From the NCBI RefSeq assembly GCF_007827975.1, contig NZ_VITT01000002.1: a stretch of DNA of 64,000 nucleotides. One strand, given 5' to 3'. The stretch comes from Nitrospirillum viridazoti. Lineage in GTDB: Bacteria; Pseudomonadota; Alphaproteobacteria; Azospirillales; Azospirillaceae. A model generated the notes under the pieces. The model did not search any database and was not told where the DNA came from. It saw only the letters and a list, made by a program, of their open reading frames with translations. This document shows positions 43,165-51,920 of this stretch, one piece after another (position 1 is the first letter of the stretch; each line of letters opens with the position of its first letter). The translations under genes were made by a program, and so were the position numbers.

Positions 43165-43998
43165 TCAGTGCGCCAGCAGCGCCGGGACCGGGGTCTTGGT
43201 CAGGATGTCCCGGGTCACGCCGCCCAGCGCCCATTCCCGCAGGCGGGAATGGCCATAGGCTCCCGCCACCATCAGGCCGGCGCCCGAAAGCTCGGCCTCG
43301 TTGAACAGCCCCGCGGCGATGTTGTCCCATTTGCCCAGCCGCCGGATCTCGGCGGCCACGCCGTGCCGTTCCAGATAGCGGGCCAGGTTGCGGTCGCCCG
43401 GCGCGTCCTTGGGCCCGCCGTTGTCGATCGTGGCGATGATCACCTGGCTGGCGCGGCGCAGGAAGGGCATGGCCTGGGCCACGGCGTTGGCCGCCTCGCG
43501 GCTATCCTTCCACGCGACCAGCACGGTGTCGAAGGGCCGCAGGCGCAACGGATCCTCTTCCGGGATGACGAACACGCCGCGGCCCGATCCGAACAGCGCC
43601 GCCTCCACCACATCGCTGGCGCGATTGGGTTCGGCGATACGATAGGGTGTGCGCACCACCAGCAGATCCGCCGTGCGGGCCTGGGTGGCGACCAGCCCCT
43701 GGACATTCGCCGCTCGGCAATCGATGCGATGCAGATCGTGGGGGCCGGCCAGTTTCCCCAGGCGCTCTTCCAGTGCGTGTTCCACCAGCCGGCACTGGGT
43801 CTTGGCGTCGTCCAGATGCTGGGACAGCAGGCTGCGGCTGACGGCGTAATGCGATATGCTCTCCGGCGGCTCGGGCAGGATGTTGATGTACAGGCCCTGG
43901 ACGTGGGCCTGGTACACGATCGCCAGATGGTCGGCATGCAGGATGCGGCTTTCGTCGTCGTCGCTGCCATCCAGGTGAACCAGAATTTCCTTGATCAT
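43165..43998 (-). CDS. Universal stress protein, two-domain UspA type (copy 1)
   Basis: A 277-residue tandem-domain Usp. The start is ATG 43998 behind GGAGGG. The first domain begins MIKEILVHLDGSDDD; the second ends with the ATP-loop pattern VAGAYGHSRLREWALGGVTRDIL (G-x2-G-x9-G). Usp proteins bind ATP and support survival under stress, often low oxygen. A close paralogue lies 1.7 kb away with the same end sequence. An FNR-type site sits 99 bp upstream. Confidence 0.92.
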   Translation of the reverse strand: MIKEILVHLDGSDDDESRILHADHLAIVYQAHVQGLYINILPEPPESISHYAVSRSLLSQHLDDAKTQCRLVEHALEERLGKLAGPHDLHRIDCRAANVQGLVATQARTADLLVVRTPYRIAEPNRASDVVEAALFGSGRGVFVIPEEDPLRLRPFDTVLVAWKDSREAANAVAQAMPFLRRASQVIIATIDNGGPKDAPGDRNLARYLERHGVAAEIRRLGKWDNIAAGLFNEAELSGAGLMVAGAYGHSRLREWALGGVTRDILTKTPVPALLAH

Positions 43999-44048
43999 CG
44001 CGCCGGCCCTCCTTCGGTGAAGCGGCCTGTCCATGGGGGCATGGAGGC

Positions 44049-44110
44049 GGTCGCCAGCTCTGGAACACAGCTTGCCGCAGGCGGGCTGGCGGGACCTTGA
44101 CCTGGCTCAA
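44049..44110. promoter_or_regulatory. Usp copy 1 promoter with FNR-type site
   Basis: TTGACCTGGCTCAA (44097-44110) resembles the FNR/FixK consensus (TTGAC-N4-CTCAA). Upstream of the gene, GGTCGCCAGCTCTGG (44049-44063) is shared exactly with the Usp copy 2 promoter (45779-45793). Confidence 0.65.
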
Positions 44111-44217
44111 CGGGTCACCAGGATGAAAGCGTGATCCCGAAGCATCCAGGCCCAGGTCCCCTCCAGCTTGGCGGTCACATACCGCCATCACTTCCTGCTC
44201 TAATGGGCGATCGGGCC

Positions 44218-44778
44218 CTAGTGGGCGATCGGGATCGTCCGCTCCTGCTTGGCGCTGGTGCCGGCTTTGGGCAGGGTCACAGTCAGGATGCCCTTGTCGA
44301 AGGCGGCAGAGATTTTCTCCACATCCGTGTCGCTGGGCACATGGAAGGACCGGCGGAAGCTGCCGTAGCGACGCTCGGTCAGGTGCACGTCCCCCCGCTT
44401 CTCATCGACGCTGATGGTCTTCTCGCCCTTCAACGTCAGGACGTTGTCCGCCAGGGACACGCTGATGTCCTTGGTTTCGATCCCCGGCAATTCCGCGGTG
44501 ATCTGGTAGTCCGCCTCCCGCTCGGTGATGTCGACGGCGGGAATGGTCATGCCGAACGCGCCCTCGAAATGGCGCAAGGGGTCGGTGTCCGGCGAGTGCC
44601 ACAGGGCGGGCACGTTGAGCAGCGAGCGCGAGAAGCGGCCGAAGGCGCTGTCCAGCTCGTCACGAAACGAATTCCAGAAGTGGAAGGGCGAAGCGGTGGG
44701 GGCGGCATTGGTGTTGACCGGAACGGATTGCGGCGCCGTGGCTTTGGCCGGTTCAGTCGGGGTGGTTGCTTCAGGCAT
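44218..44778 (-). CDS. Small heat shock protein, Hsp20 family
   Basis: A 186-residue alpha-crystallin-type chaperone. After a flexible N-terminus with TPTEPAKATAPQ comes the crystallin domain, about 82-180, with ADYQITAELPGIETKDISVSLADNVLTLKGEK and the A-x-x-x-n-G motif in FDKGILTVTLPK. It ends with an I-P-I anchor (ERTIPIAH). The start is ATG 44778 behind AAAGGAG. It binds unfolding proteins to prevent aggregation. It lies 97 bp downstream of Usp copy 2 and may share its promoter. Confidence 0.93.
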   Translation of the reverse strand: MPEATTPTEPAKATAPQSVPVNTNAAPTASPFHFWNSFRDELDSAFGRFSRSLLNVPALWHSPDTDPLRHFEGAFGMTIPAVDITEREADYQITAELPGIETKDISVSLADNVLTLKGEKTISVDEKRGDVHLTERRYGSFRRSFHVPSDTDVEKISAAFDKGILTVTLPKAGTSAKQERTIPIAH

Positions 44779-44875
44779 GGCATGTCTCCTTTCACGGGGG
44801 TGAACAGGGAAGGGCGGTCCCGCGCCCGGCCGCTTGCCGGCGCTGGGAACGGGCTTCATGGCCGCGTCTTTCGCG

Positions 44876-45724
44876 TCAGTGGGCCAACAGCGCCGGAAGG
44901 GGCGTTTTCGTCAGGATGTCCCGGGTGACGCCCCCCAGGACCCATTCCCGCAGGCGGGAATGGCCATAGGCGCCGGCCACGAGCAAACCGGCGTCCAGAC
45001 GTTTGGCCTCATTGAAAAGGGCCTCGGAAACGGTGTTCCATTCCCGCAGGTGGCGCAGTTCGACGGTCACACCGTGGCGGTCCAGGTACCGGGCCACATC
45101 GGCGCCGGGTTCCGTGCCGCCGGCCTCTGCCGGCTTGTCGCCCTCCACCATGGCGACCACCACCTGGGTCGCCTTTTTCAGGAAAGGCATGGCCTGGGCC
45201 ACGGCGTTCGCCGCCTCTTTGCTGTCGGTCCAGGCGACAAGAACGGTGTCCAGGGGCCGGAGCCGGGCCGGCTCTTCCTCCGGGACGACGAACACGCCAC
45301 GCCCGGATCCGAACAGGGCGGCTTCCACGAATTCGGGCGCCCGGCCCGGCAGGGCGAAGCCAGGCTGGTAGGGCGTGCGAACCACCGTCAGGTCGGCCGT
45401 GCGCGCCTGGCTGGCCACGACGCGATCCACGCCTTCCAGCAGGATATCGAACCGGCGAAGGTCGTAGGGAACGCTCAGCTTGTCGAGCCGAAGGCGGATG
45501 GCTTTCTCCGTCCTGTCCGCCTGGACCTTGAGCTCGCTCATCTGTTCGGATGCCACACCGCGGCTGACGGCGTACTGCGGCAGCGTCAGGACGATCTCGG
45601 GCAGGCTTTCACAGTAAAGCCCCCGGATGTGGGCCCTGTGCGCGGTCGCCAGATGCTCGGCATGCAGCAACCGGTATTCGTCGTCGGAACTTCCGTCCAG
45701 ATGAACCAGTATTTCCGTGATCAT
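44876..45724 (-). CDS. Universal stress protein, two-domain UspA type (copy 2)
   Basis: A 282-residue tandem Usp, paralogous to copy 1. It begins MITEILVHLDGSSDDEY and ends with the same nucleotide loop (VAGAYGHSRLREWVLGGVTRDILTKT). The start is ATG 45724, with GAGGG 8 bp upstream; a longer frame to 45868 crosses the FNR-type site. A perfect TTGAC/GTCAA dyad lies 101 bp upstream, almost the same spacing as in copy 1, so gene and promoter seem to have been duplicated together. Confidence 0.92.
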   Translation of the reverse strand: MITEILVHLDGSSDDEYRLLHAEHLATAHRAHIRGLYCESLPEIVLTLPQYAVSRGVASEQMSELKVQADRTEKAIRLRLDKLSVPYDLRRFDILLEGVDRVVASQARTADLTVVRTPYQPGFALPGRAPEFVEAALFGSGRGVFVVPEEEPARLRPLDTVLVAWTDSKEAANAVAQAMPFLKKATQVVVAMVEGDKPAEAGGTEPGADVARYLDRHGVTVELRHLREWNTVSEALFNEAKRLDAGLLVAGAYGHSRLREWVLGGVTRDILTKTPLPALLAH

Positions 45725-45778
45725 GACACCCGCCCTCGTCACAGGGGAGCGGCCTGTCCGTGCCGTGGCACGATGCCG

Positions 45779-45838
45779 GGTCGCCAGCTCTGGTCGCAGT
45801 CTGTCATGCGGGGCCGGCGCCGCATTGACCCAGGTCAA
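45779..45838. promoter_or_regulatory. Usp copy 2 promoter with FNR-type site
   Basis: TTGACCCAGGTCAA (45825-45838) is an FNR/FixK-type site with perfectly complementary TTGAC/GTCAA arms. GGTCGCCAGCTCTGG (45779-45793) matches the Usp copy 1 promoter exactly. Confidence 0.7.
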
Positions 45839-45913
45839 GGGGGCTGGCGCCGGAGGGGATACGCACAACAGGCGCCCCCATTCCCAAATAGGAACGGGGA
45901 CGACCCGCAGGCG

Positions 45914-48900
45914 TCAGGGCACGGTGACAGCCGCCGTGGCCGGCTGGGTGTTCCAACCGCGTAAGCCCACCTTGGGCTGACCCTGGGCCAGGGCGGCGGG
46001 GTAGGCGATGGTGACCTCGCGCCGGTCGCCCGGCAGGAGGGAGACATAGTTGTCGCTGGCATAGGCCGGCAGCAGGCGGCTGCCGTCGGCGTTCTGCAGG
46101 GTCAGCTTGTTCATCAGGGACGCGGCGGTGCCGGTGTTGGTCAAGGTCACGTGCACCTTGACCTCGTCACCCGCCCGTTCCGTTCGCGTGGCCAGGGTCA
46201 CGGGCTGCGGCGCCAAGTCGTTCAGGCGACGGGTGGCGGCCTCGTCAGTCCCGCGCCAGTAGACGTTCTGCGACAGCGTGCCGGTGGCGTCCGACAGCTC
46301 CAACTCCACCAGCACCAGGCCATTGGCCTGGATGGCGGCGGCCAGATCCAGCTTCCTCGCGGGGGTGGCCGCGTCGGCCGGCGCGTCGACCTTCTGCGTC
46401 TGGTCGCTGACGACCTGACCCGCCACGGTCAGCACGCGGGACCGGATGGTCAGGCCCTTCTTGGCCTCGCGGGTATTGTTGACCACGCTGATCCCGTCGT
46501 CCGGCGCATTCAGCTGCACGTGCAGGGGCTCCGCCGCCTTCTGCACGCCGTAGAAGGCGCCATGGGTGTCGTAGTCGTGGCTCATGATCTGCCAGTTGGT
46601 GCTGGGCCAAGCCGGCTGGGTCATCCACAGCAGGCGGCCGCTGTTCACCGTCCACAGGCCGGCATTCATGCCCTCGAAGATGGCCCGGTGGCTTTCATAG
46701 TTCATCAGCTGGGCCTTGCGCTCGAAGTCGGCCAGGCTGATGGCCGCCCCCAGCTTGCGGTCCATGGCGGCCATGAAGCCGTGGGTGTCGCCGTTCCCCG
46801 TCTGGTGCCAGTCGTGATAGGCCCAGGTGTCGCTGACCGGCCAGCGGTCGGCGGCGGGCACGGCGGCCTCAAACGCCTCCAGCGTGGGGAAGCTGGGCGT
46901 GCCCACCTCCACCGCGAAGCCGCGGGACAGCTTTGTGAAGTACTGCGACGGGTCGCGATAGTCGTAGGGGCCGCTGTCCTGCAGGTTCACGCGATTGGAG
47001 CTACCGCTGTAATAGCGGGTGCCGTCCAGGGTGGCGACCAAGCTTTCCAGCCCTTCGTTCAGCACCGGCTGCGGCACGCCCTCGTTACGGCCGAACCACA
47101 GCACGATGGACGGGTGGTTGCGATAGCGGCGGATGACGTCGGCGGCGTTGTCCAGGAACAGGGGCACGTCCTGGGCTTCGATGTTGTAGTCCTGCGTGCT
47201 TTCCCAGAAATCGTTCAGTACCATCAGGCCATATTCGTCGGCCAGATCGAAGAACACGTCCTCGGTATTCTGGCCCACCCAGTTGCGGATGATGTTGACG
47301 TGGGCCTCGCGGTGCAGGCGGAAGAACGGCTCCAGCCGGTCGCGTGACACGCGCTTGCGCCAGTCGTCGGTGCCCCAGCTGCCGCCGCGCGCCGGCACGC
47401 GCACGCCGTTGACCTTCAGGATCAGATAGGGGGCCAGGCTGGCATCCTCCAGCGGTTTCACCGCCGGGGATTTCTCCGCCCCCGGAACCAAGGAAGAGAC
47501 CCAGCCGCCGGCGATCTTGTGGATGCCGGTGTGGCTGCCGTCGACCACGCGTTCGCCCCGCTGGAAGGCGGCCGTGGGGTCCACCTCCACCCGGCGCAGG
47601 TGGCCACCGCTGTCCATCAGCGACAGCTCATAGCTGACCTCGCGGATGCCGAAGCGGGTGTGCTTCTCATCCGACTTCATATTCCCCTGGGCCCCACCGA
47701 CGGCGGCCGTCAGGGTCAGGTTGTGCAGGGCGGGATCGCCCAGGCCGTTGGGCCACCACAGCGTGGGGTTCTTGACCCTGAGCTGTGGGAATTCAGCGGG
47801 CGTGAGGGTGACGGTGCCGGCACCCGGCGCCAGGGTCACGGTCTTGGCGACGGTTACGTCGTCGAAGGCGGCCCGGATCTCGGCCTGCACCGGCTGGCCG
47901 GTCAGGTTTTCCACCGGCACGGTGATGGTGATGTCCGCCTTGCTGGTATCAGGCAGGGGCAGCTTGGTCACCACCTGGCTGTCGCCGATGCGCACCGCGC
48001 CGGTGGCGGTCAGGGTCACGTCCTGCCACAGGCCGGTGTTGCGGTCGCGGACGGCGGGGATCCAGTCCCAGCCCTCGCTGGCGATGAAGGTGGGGCCGTC
48101 CAGCGCCTGCATGCCGCCGTTCTCGCCCACGCCGGCCGCGATCGACTGCTCATGCGGCAGGCCGGGATGGGGCGGCGGGGTGATCTTGACCGCCAGCACG
48201 TTCTTCTGGCCTGGGCGCAGAGGACCGGTGACGTCGAACTGCCCCCGGATGAAGGCGCCGCGCACGCTGCCCAGCCGTTCGCCGTTCAGCCACACCTCGG
48301 CGGCGTAGTTGATGCCCTTGAAGGTCAGCAGCGGATGGCGGCCCTGCAGGTCGGCGGGGGCGTCGAACTCCGTCCGGTACCAGTAATCCTGCCTGTTCAG
48401 GCTTTCCGGGATGGCCAGGTTGTCCAGGCCGTAATCCGGGTCGGGGTAGACGCCGCGGTCGACTAGGGTGGTCAGCACCGTGCCGGGCACCGTTGCCACA
48501 TACCAGGACGCGGTGTCGAACCCCGGCTGGGAGATGCGGGCGCCGTCGCCCTGCACCTTGGGTGCCTCCGCCAGGCGCCAGCCGCCCACGGTCCAATTGT
48601 CGGCGCCATCGGGCTTCAACGCCGGGCCGGTGGGAAGAGGTTTCGCCACGGGCTTGGAAAACGGGGTGGTGCTCTTGGGCAGGGTCCACGGATCCTGCGG
48701 CGTCACCTGGCCCATCATCTGCCTGACTTGCACCGGCCACGTCGGGCTGGCGGCTTCGAAATTGATCAGGTCGGCGGCGGGCTTGCCCTGGGCGGCGGCC
48801 TTGGCCTCCGCCGCGCCCAGCGCTTGGGGGGCGACGGTGAAACCGGCGACGCGGCCGGCGAAGGCGCCACCCAGGCGCGGCGCCAGGCCCACCACCGGGG

Positions 48901-49390
48901 TAACAGTGATCTGGGCGGGGGTGCCGTGCGCCACCTCGGCGCCATCCAGGTACAGGTGGGCGGTCTTGCCGTCGGAACTGGCCAGGGCATGGTGCCACGT
49001 GCCGGCCTTCACGGCCGACCCGCCGCTGATGGTTTCACCGGAACCGGTGCGCAAGGCCAGGCGGCCGTCCTTCAGCGCCAGGTAGCGGCCTTGGGCCGGG
49101 TCGCCCACGCCGGCCAGCAGCACGATGCCGCCGGCCACCTCATCGGCCTGGAACCAGGTTGACAGGGTCCAGGGGCCGGTGGCGGGCAGGGTCACGCCGC
49201 GCTGGGGCTTTGTCAGCCCATCACCGCCGGCCAGGAAGGCGGCATTGTAGGGACCATAGATACCGTCGCTGGCCATCGGAACCGCCATCGCGCCCAAGGG
49301 GGCCGTCCAGGCGGCCGACAGCATCAGGGCGGCCCACAGCAGGCCCCGGCCCGTCTTTTGGGTGCGACTATGGTTTTTGGACATCCGCAT
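45914..49390 (-). CDS. Secreted glycoside hydrolase family 2 with N-terminal LamG-like domain
   Basis: A 1158-residue exported enzyme. A signal peptide spans about 1-37 (LLWAALMLSAAWTAPLGAMA). Next comes a concanavalin/LamG-like domain (about 60-190, GPWTLSTWFQADEVAGGIVLLAG), then a GH2 sugar-binding domain, Ig-like domains and the TIM barrel. The acid/base is near residue 768 in WFGRNEGVP, and the nucleophile Glu near 827 in FAVEVGTPSFP. The pattern fits exo-beta-glucosaminidase or beta-mannosidase relatives. Its promoter carries a 25-bp element also found upstream of the secreted esterase, so both likely serve one polysaccharide. Confidence 0.88.
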   Translation of the reverse strand: MRMSKNHSRTQKTGRGLLWAALMLSAAWTAPLGAMAVPMASDGIYGPYNAAFLAGGDGLTKPQRGVTLPATGPWTLSTWFQADEVAGGIVLLAGVGDPAQGRYLALKDGRLALRTGSGETISGGSAVKAGTWHHALASSDGKTAHLYLDGAEVAHGTPAQITVTPVVGLAPRLGGAFAGRVAGFTVAPQALGAAEAKAAAQGKPAADLINFEAASPTWPVQVRQMMGQVTPQDPWTLPKSTTPFSKPVAKPLPTGPALKPDGADNWTVGGWRLAEAPKVQGDGARISQPGFDTASWYVATVPGTVLTTLVDRGVYPDPDYGLDNLAIPESLNRQDYWYRTEFDAPADLQGRHPLLTFKGINYAAEVWLNGERLGSVRGAFIRGQFDVTGPLRPGQKNVLAVKITPPPHPGLPHEQSIAAGVGENGGMQALDGPTFIASEGWDWIPAVRDRNTGLWQDVTLTATGAVRIGDSQVVTKLPLPDTSKADITITVPVENLTGQPVQAEIRAAFDDVTVAKTVTLAPGAGTVTLTPAEFPQLRVKNPTLWWPNGLGDPALHNLTLTAAVGGAQGNMKSDEKHTRFGIREVSYELSLMDSGGHLRRVEVDPTAAFQRGERVVDGSHTGIHKIAGGWVSSLVPGAEKSPAVKPLEDASLAPYLILKVNGVRVPARGGSWGTDDWRKRVSRDRLEPFFRLHREAHVNIIRNWVGQNTEDVFFDLADEYGLMVLNDFWESTQDYNIEAQDVPLFLDNAADVIRRYRNHPSIVLWFGRNEGVPQPVLNEGLESLVATLDGTRYYSGSSNRVNLQDSGPYDYRDPSQYFTKLSRGFAVEVGTPSFPTLEAFEAAVPAADRWPVSDTWAYHDWHQTGNGDTHGFMAAMDRKLGAAISLADFERKAQLMNYESHRAIFEGMNAGLWTVNSGRLLWMTQPAWPSTNWQIMSHDYDTHGAFYGVQKAAEPLHVQLNAPDDGISVVNNTREAKKGLTIRSRVLTVAGQVVSDQTQKVDAPADAATPARKLDLAAAIQANGLVLVELELSDATGTLSQNVYWRGTDEAATRRLNDLAPQPVTLATRTERAGDEVKVHVTLTNTGTAASLMNKLTLQNADGSRLLPAYASDNYVSLLPGDRREVTIAYPAALAQGQPKVGLRGWNTQPATAAVTVP

Positions 49391-49535
49391 CTTAAGGCCT
49401 CCCTCCCAGGTCGACCCCGCCGGGCCGGACCATTATTCTTTGGTCACGGACGGTGGACGCCAAGCGGCGTCCTATCCGGTCTTGCCTGTTCAGGGGGCGG
49501 CCGGAGCGAAGGCCTATCGCCAAACAGGGAATTCA

Positions 49536-49560
49536 ATTTAATAAAACAAATTAGTTAAAT
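49536..49560. promoter_or_regulatory. Shared AT-rich element upstream of GH2 (candidate ROK operator)
   Basis: A 25-bp AT-rich pseudo-palindrome with ATTTAA/TTAAAT ends. Its reverse complement matches 19 of 25 positions of the element at 55891-55915. It lies 146 bp upstream of the GH2 start. The rest of the 49391-49661 gap shows no gene. Confidence 0.5.
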
Positions 49561-49661
49561 AAAAAAGAGGGAAGGAGACGGGCCATGGCGCTTATCCTGC
49601 TCAGTATCGCTACCGCGTCTCGCTGGAGGAAATGGCCGACCGGCTGGGAACCTGAGGCGGA

Positions 49662-50306
49662 TCAGGTGCCGGGGGAAGGGCCGGTGCCGTAGCGCAGGCC
49701 GTCCAGCAGCAAATCCACCATGCGCCGCCCATGCTCCGGCCCCAACTCCTGCGACGGCGCGGCCAGCACGGCGACGGCTCGCAGAAGATCGGTGGCGGCG
49801 AAGCCGCCGCGCACCACGCCCGCCGCCGCCGCCGCGTCCAGCAGGGACTGCAGCGCCGGCACCAGGCGCTTCTGGAAATAGCTGGGCAGGACCTCATAGG
49901 CGGGGTCGCCGGAATGCAGGGCGGCGGCCAGCCCGCGCTTGGCGGCGATGAAATCCAGGTACCGGCGTATCCAGCGGCTCAGCGCCTCTCCCGGGTCATG
50001 AGCCGCCGCCAGGGCGGGGGCGGCGTCGGCGCAGGCGTCCACCTCCTGCCGGAAGACGGCGATGATCAGGTCCGACCGCTGGGGGAAGTGGCGGTAGACG
50101 GTGCCGATGCCCACGCCGGCCTTCTCCGCGATTTCCCGCACCGGGGCATCGACGCCGGACGTGGCGAACACCGCCATGGCCGCCCGCAGCAGGGCATCCA
50201 GGTTGCGCTGCGCGTCCGCGCGTACCCGCCGCGGCTTGCCGTCATCTTCAGGACGGATCTCTCCCGCCGTGTCGTCCACCACATCCTCGCTTGAAAAACG
50301 GAACAT
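49662..50306 (-). CDS. TetR family transcriptional regulator
   Basis: A 214-residue repressor. The HTH is at about 30-75 (LLRAAMAVFATSGVDAPVREIAEKAGVGIGTVYRHFPQRSDLI), and the C-terminal domain follows TetR_C patterns of the AcrR-like group. ATG 50306 is used because the divergent operator half overlaps it; the frame stays open far upstream only by antisense reading. It faces the aldo/keto reductase gene across a large double palindrome and surely represses both. Confidence 0.9.
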   Translation of the reverse strand: MFRFSSEDVVDDTAGEIRPEDDGKPRRVRADAQRNLDALLRAAMAVFATSGVDAPVREIAEKAGVGIGTVYRHFPQRSDLIIAVFRQEVDACADAAPALAAAHDPGEALSRWIRRYLDFIAAKRGLAAALHSGDPAYEVLPSYFQKRLVPALQSLLDAAAAAGVVRGGFAATDLLRAVAVLAAPSQELGPEHGRRMVDLLLDGLRYGTGPSPGT

Positions 50307-50341
50307 CGTTCCGTATATGTGACCGGAACGATGTTCCGTTT
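50296..50341. promoter_or_regulatory. Twin TetR operators in an 18-bp inverted repeat
   Basis: CGGAACATCGTTCCG (50299-50313) and CGGAACGATGTTCCG (50324-50338) are each near-palindromes and exact reverse complements of one another. With flanking A/T they form an 18-bp inverted repeat (50296-50313, 50324-50341) with a 10-bp spacer. The left copy covers the TetR start codon. Confidence 0.85.
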
Positions 50342-50381
50342 CTATATAGCATCCATCGACACGAGAGAGAAGGAGAGGGCG

Positions 50382-51413
50382 ATGCAGTATCGCACCCTGG
50401 GCCGTACCGGCATAAAGGTCAGCCCCTATTGCCTGGGCGCCATGATGTTCGGCGCCATGGCCAACCCCGACCATGACGAGGCCATCCGTATCATCCACAA
50501 GGCGCTGGATGCCGGGATCAATTTCATCGACACGGCCGACTTCTACAGCCGGGGCGAGTCCGAGGAGATCGTGGGCAAGGCCCTGAAGGGCCGGCGCGAC
50601 CATGTGGTGCTGACGACTAAGGCCCATCTGCCCATGGGCGAAGATCCCAATCAGCAAGGCAATTCCCGCCGCTGGATCACCCGCGCGCTGGAGGATTCGC
50701 TGCGCCGGCTGGGGACCGACCACGTCGACCTCTACCTCATCCACCGGCCCGCCCCCGACACGGATATCGAGGAGACGCTGTCCGTCCTGACCGATCTGAT
50801 GCGCGCGGGCAAGGTGCGGGCCATCGGCACCTCCACCTTCCCGGCGTCGGACATCGTAGAGGCGCAATGGGTGGCGGAGCGGCGGGGCCTGGCCCGCTTC
50901 CGCGTCGAACAGCCGCCCTATTCCATCCTGAACCGCGGCATTGAGCGTGAGGTGCTGCCGATGTGCGAGCGGTACGGCATGGGCGCCATGGTATGGAGTC
51001 CGCTGGCCATGGGCATGCTGACCGGCCGCTACCGCAAGGGCCAAGCCATGCCCGACAGCCTGCGCGCCCGCCGCTTCCCCAAGCAGATGGCGGATGAACG
51101 CCGGCTGGACGCGGTGGAGCAGCTGATGGGCGTGGCGGAGGAGGCGGGCCTATCCCTGACCCACCTGGCCATGGCCTTCGCCATCGCGCACCGGGGCGTG
51201 ACCGCCGCCATTCTGGGACCGCGCACCCCGGCGCAGTTCGACGACCTGCTGGCCGGGGCCGAGGTGTCGCTCTCGGACGAGATCCTGGACCGCATCGACG
51301 CCATCGTGCCTCCCGGCACCGACCTGGGCGCGCTGGTCGCCATGTATGACCCGCCGGCCATCCAGAAGGCGGACCTGCGCCGCCGCCCGGTTGCCGAGCG
51401 CGCGGCGGCCTAA
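50382..51413 (+). CDS. Aldo/keto reductase
   Basis: A 343-residue AKR enzyme. The tetrad is Asp50 and Tyr55 (FIDTADFYSRG), Lys80 (LTTKAHLPMG) and His121 (LYLIHRPAPD). The NADPH end is GVTAAILGPRTPAQFDDLL. GGAGAGG precedes ATG 50382; a longer frame to 50319 would start inside the operator. It is divergent from, and presumably repressed by, the TetR gene, so an aldehyde or xenobiotic is the likely inducer. Confidence 0.92.
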   Translation: MQYRTLGRTGIKVSPYCLGAMMFGAMANPDHDEAIRIIHKALDAGINFIDTADFYSRGESEEIVGKALKGRRDHVVLTTKAHLPMGEDPNQQGNSRRWITRALEDSLRRLGTDHVDLYLIHRPAPDTDIEETLSVLTDLMRAGKVRAIGTSTFPASDIVEAQWVAERRGLARFRVEQPPYSILNRGIEREVLPMCERYGMGAMVWSPLAMGMLTGRYRKGQAMPDSLRARRFPKQMADERRLDAVEQLMGVAEEAGLSLTHLAMAFAIAHRGVTAAILGPRTPAQFDDLLAGAEVSLSDEILDRIDAIVPPGTDLGALVAMYDPPAIQKADLRRRPVAERAAA

Positions 51414-51464
51414 GCGAAGCAGCGGCGCCCGCGTCCTACCGGCGGGACAGGACGCTCGCCGGTT

Positions 51465-51827
51465 TCATCGGCTGGACAGCACGAAAGTGTTCCCATCCGG
51501 ATCCTGGAAGCGGGCGTAACTGCCCCAGGGCTGTTTTTCAATACCGGAAACGAAGACCACGCCCCGCTCGCTGAGCTTGGCAAAGGTGTATTCCAGGTCA
51601 TCGCAATGGAAGCTGCCGTTGAAGAAGGTGCCTACCCTGTCTTCCTGGCCTGGCGGCGTGAACAGCACCACGCCGGTCTGGGCGCCGGGGATGGTCAGCT
51701 CAATCCAGCGTTGGCTGCCCATGGGCTGGTCGGTCGCGACCTTGAAGCCCATCTTCTCCGTCCAGAATTCCAGCGCCCGGTCCTGGTCGGCTGTTGGGAT
51801 GCCCACGAATTTGAGGTGCCTGATCAT
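51465..51827 (-). CDS. VOC family (glyoxalase/bleomycin-resistance fold) protein
   Basis: A 120-residue vicinal-oxygen-chelate protein: MIRHLKFVGIPTADQDRALEFWTEKMGFKV at the N-terminus and SYARFQDPDGNTFVLSSR at the end, typical of single-domain VOC enzymes that dimerise around a metal. The function is open (glyoxalase, resistance or dioxygenase). It is divergent from a small winged-helix gene whose start lies inside a 26-bp palindrome 67 bp from this gene's ATG, and it is the probable co-regulated target. Confidence 0.87.
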   Translation of the reverse strand: MIRHLKFVGIPTADQDRALEFWTEKMGFKVATDQPMGSQRWIELTIPGAQTGVVLFTPPGQEDRVGTFFNGSFHCDDLEYTFAKLSERGVVFVSGIEKQPWGSYARFQDPDGNTFVLSSR

Positions 51828-51894
51828 GCCCGCTGTCTCCCGGTTTCTTGATGTGTTCCATGACTAACACGGGCTCTTGAGTGTCGGGAGATAA

Positions 51895-51920
51895 GCAGGC
51901 ATTGCTATAGCAATGCCTGC
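51895..51920. promoter_or_regulatory. 26-bp perfect palindrome over the winged-helix start codon
   Basis: GCAGGCATTGCTA (51895-51907) is followed without a spacer by its reverse complement TAGCAATGCCTGC (51908-51920). The start codon of the winged-helix gene (51913) is inside the right arm, which fits direct autorepression. Confidence 0.8.

Noticed and set aside
49585..49636. Short peptide ending YRVSLEEMADRLGT before a TGA
   Set aside because: It looks a little like the tail of a regulator, but has no credible start, follows a stop codon in frame, and is too short to call a gene remnant.
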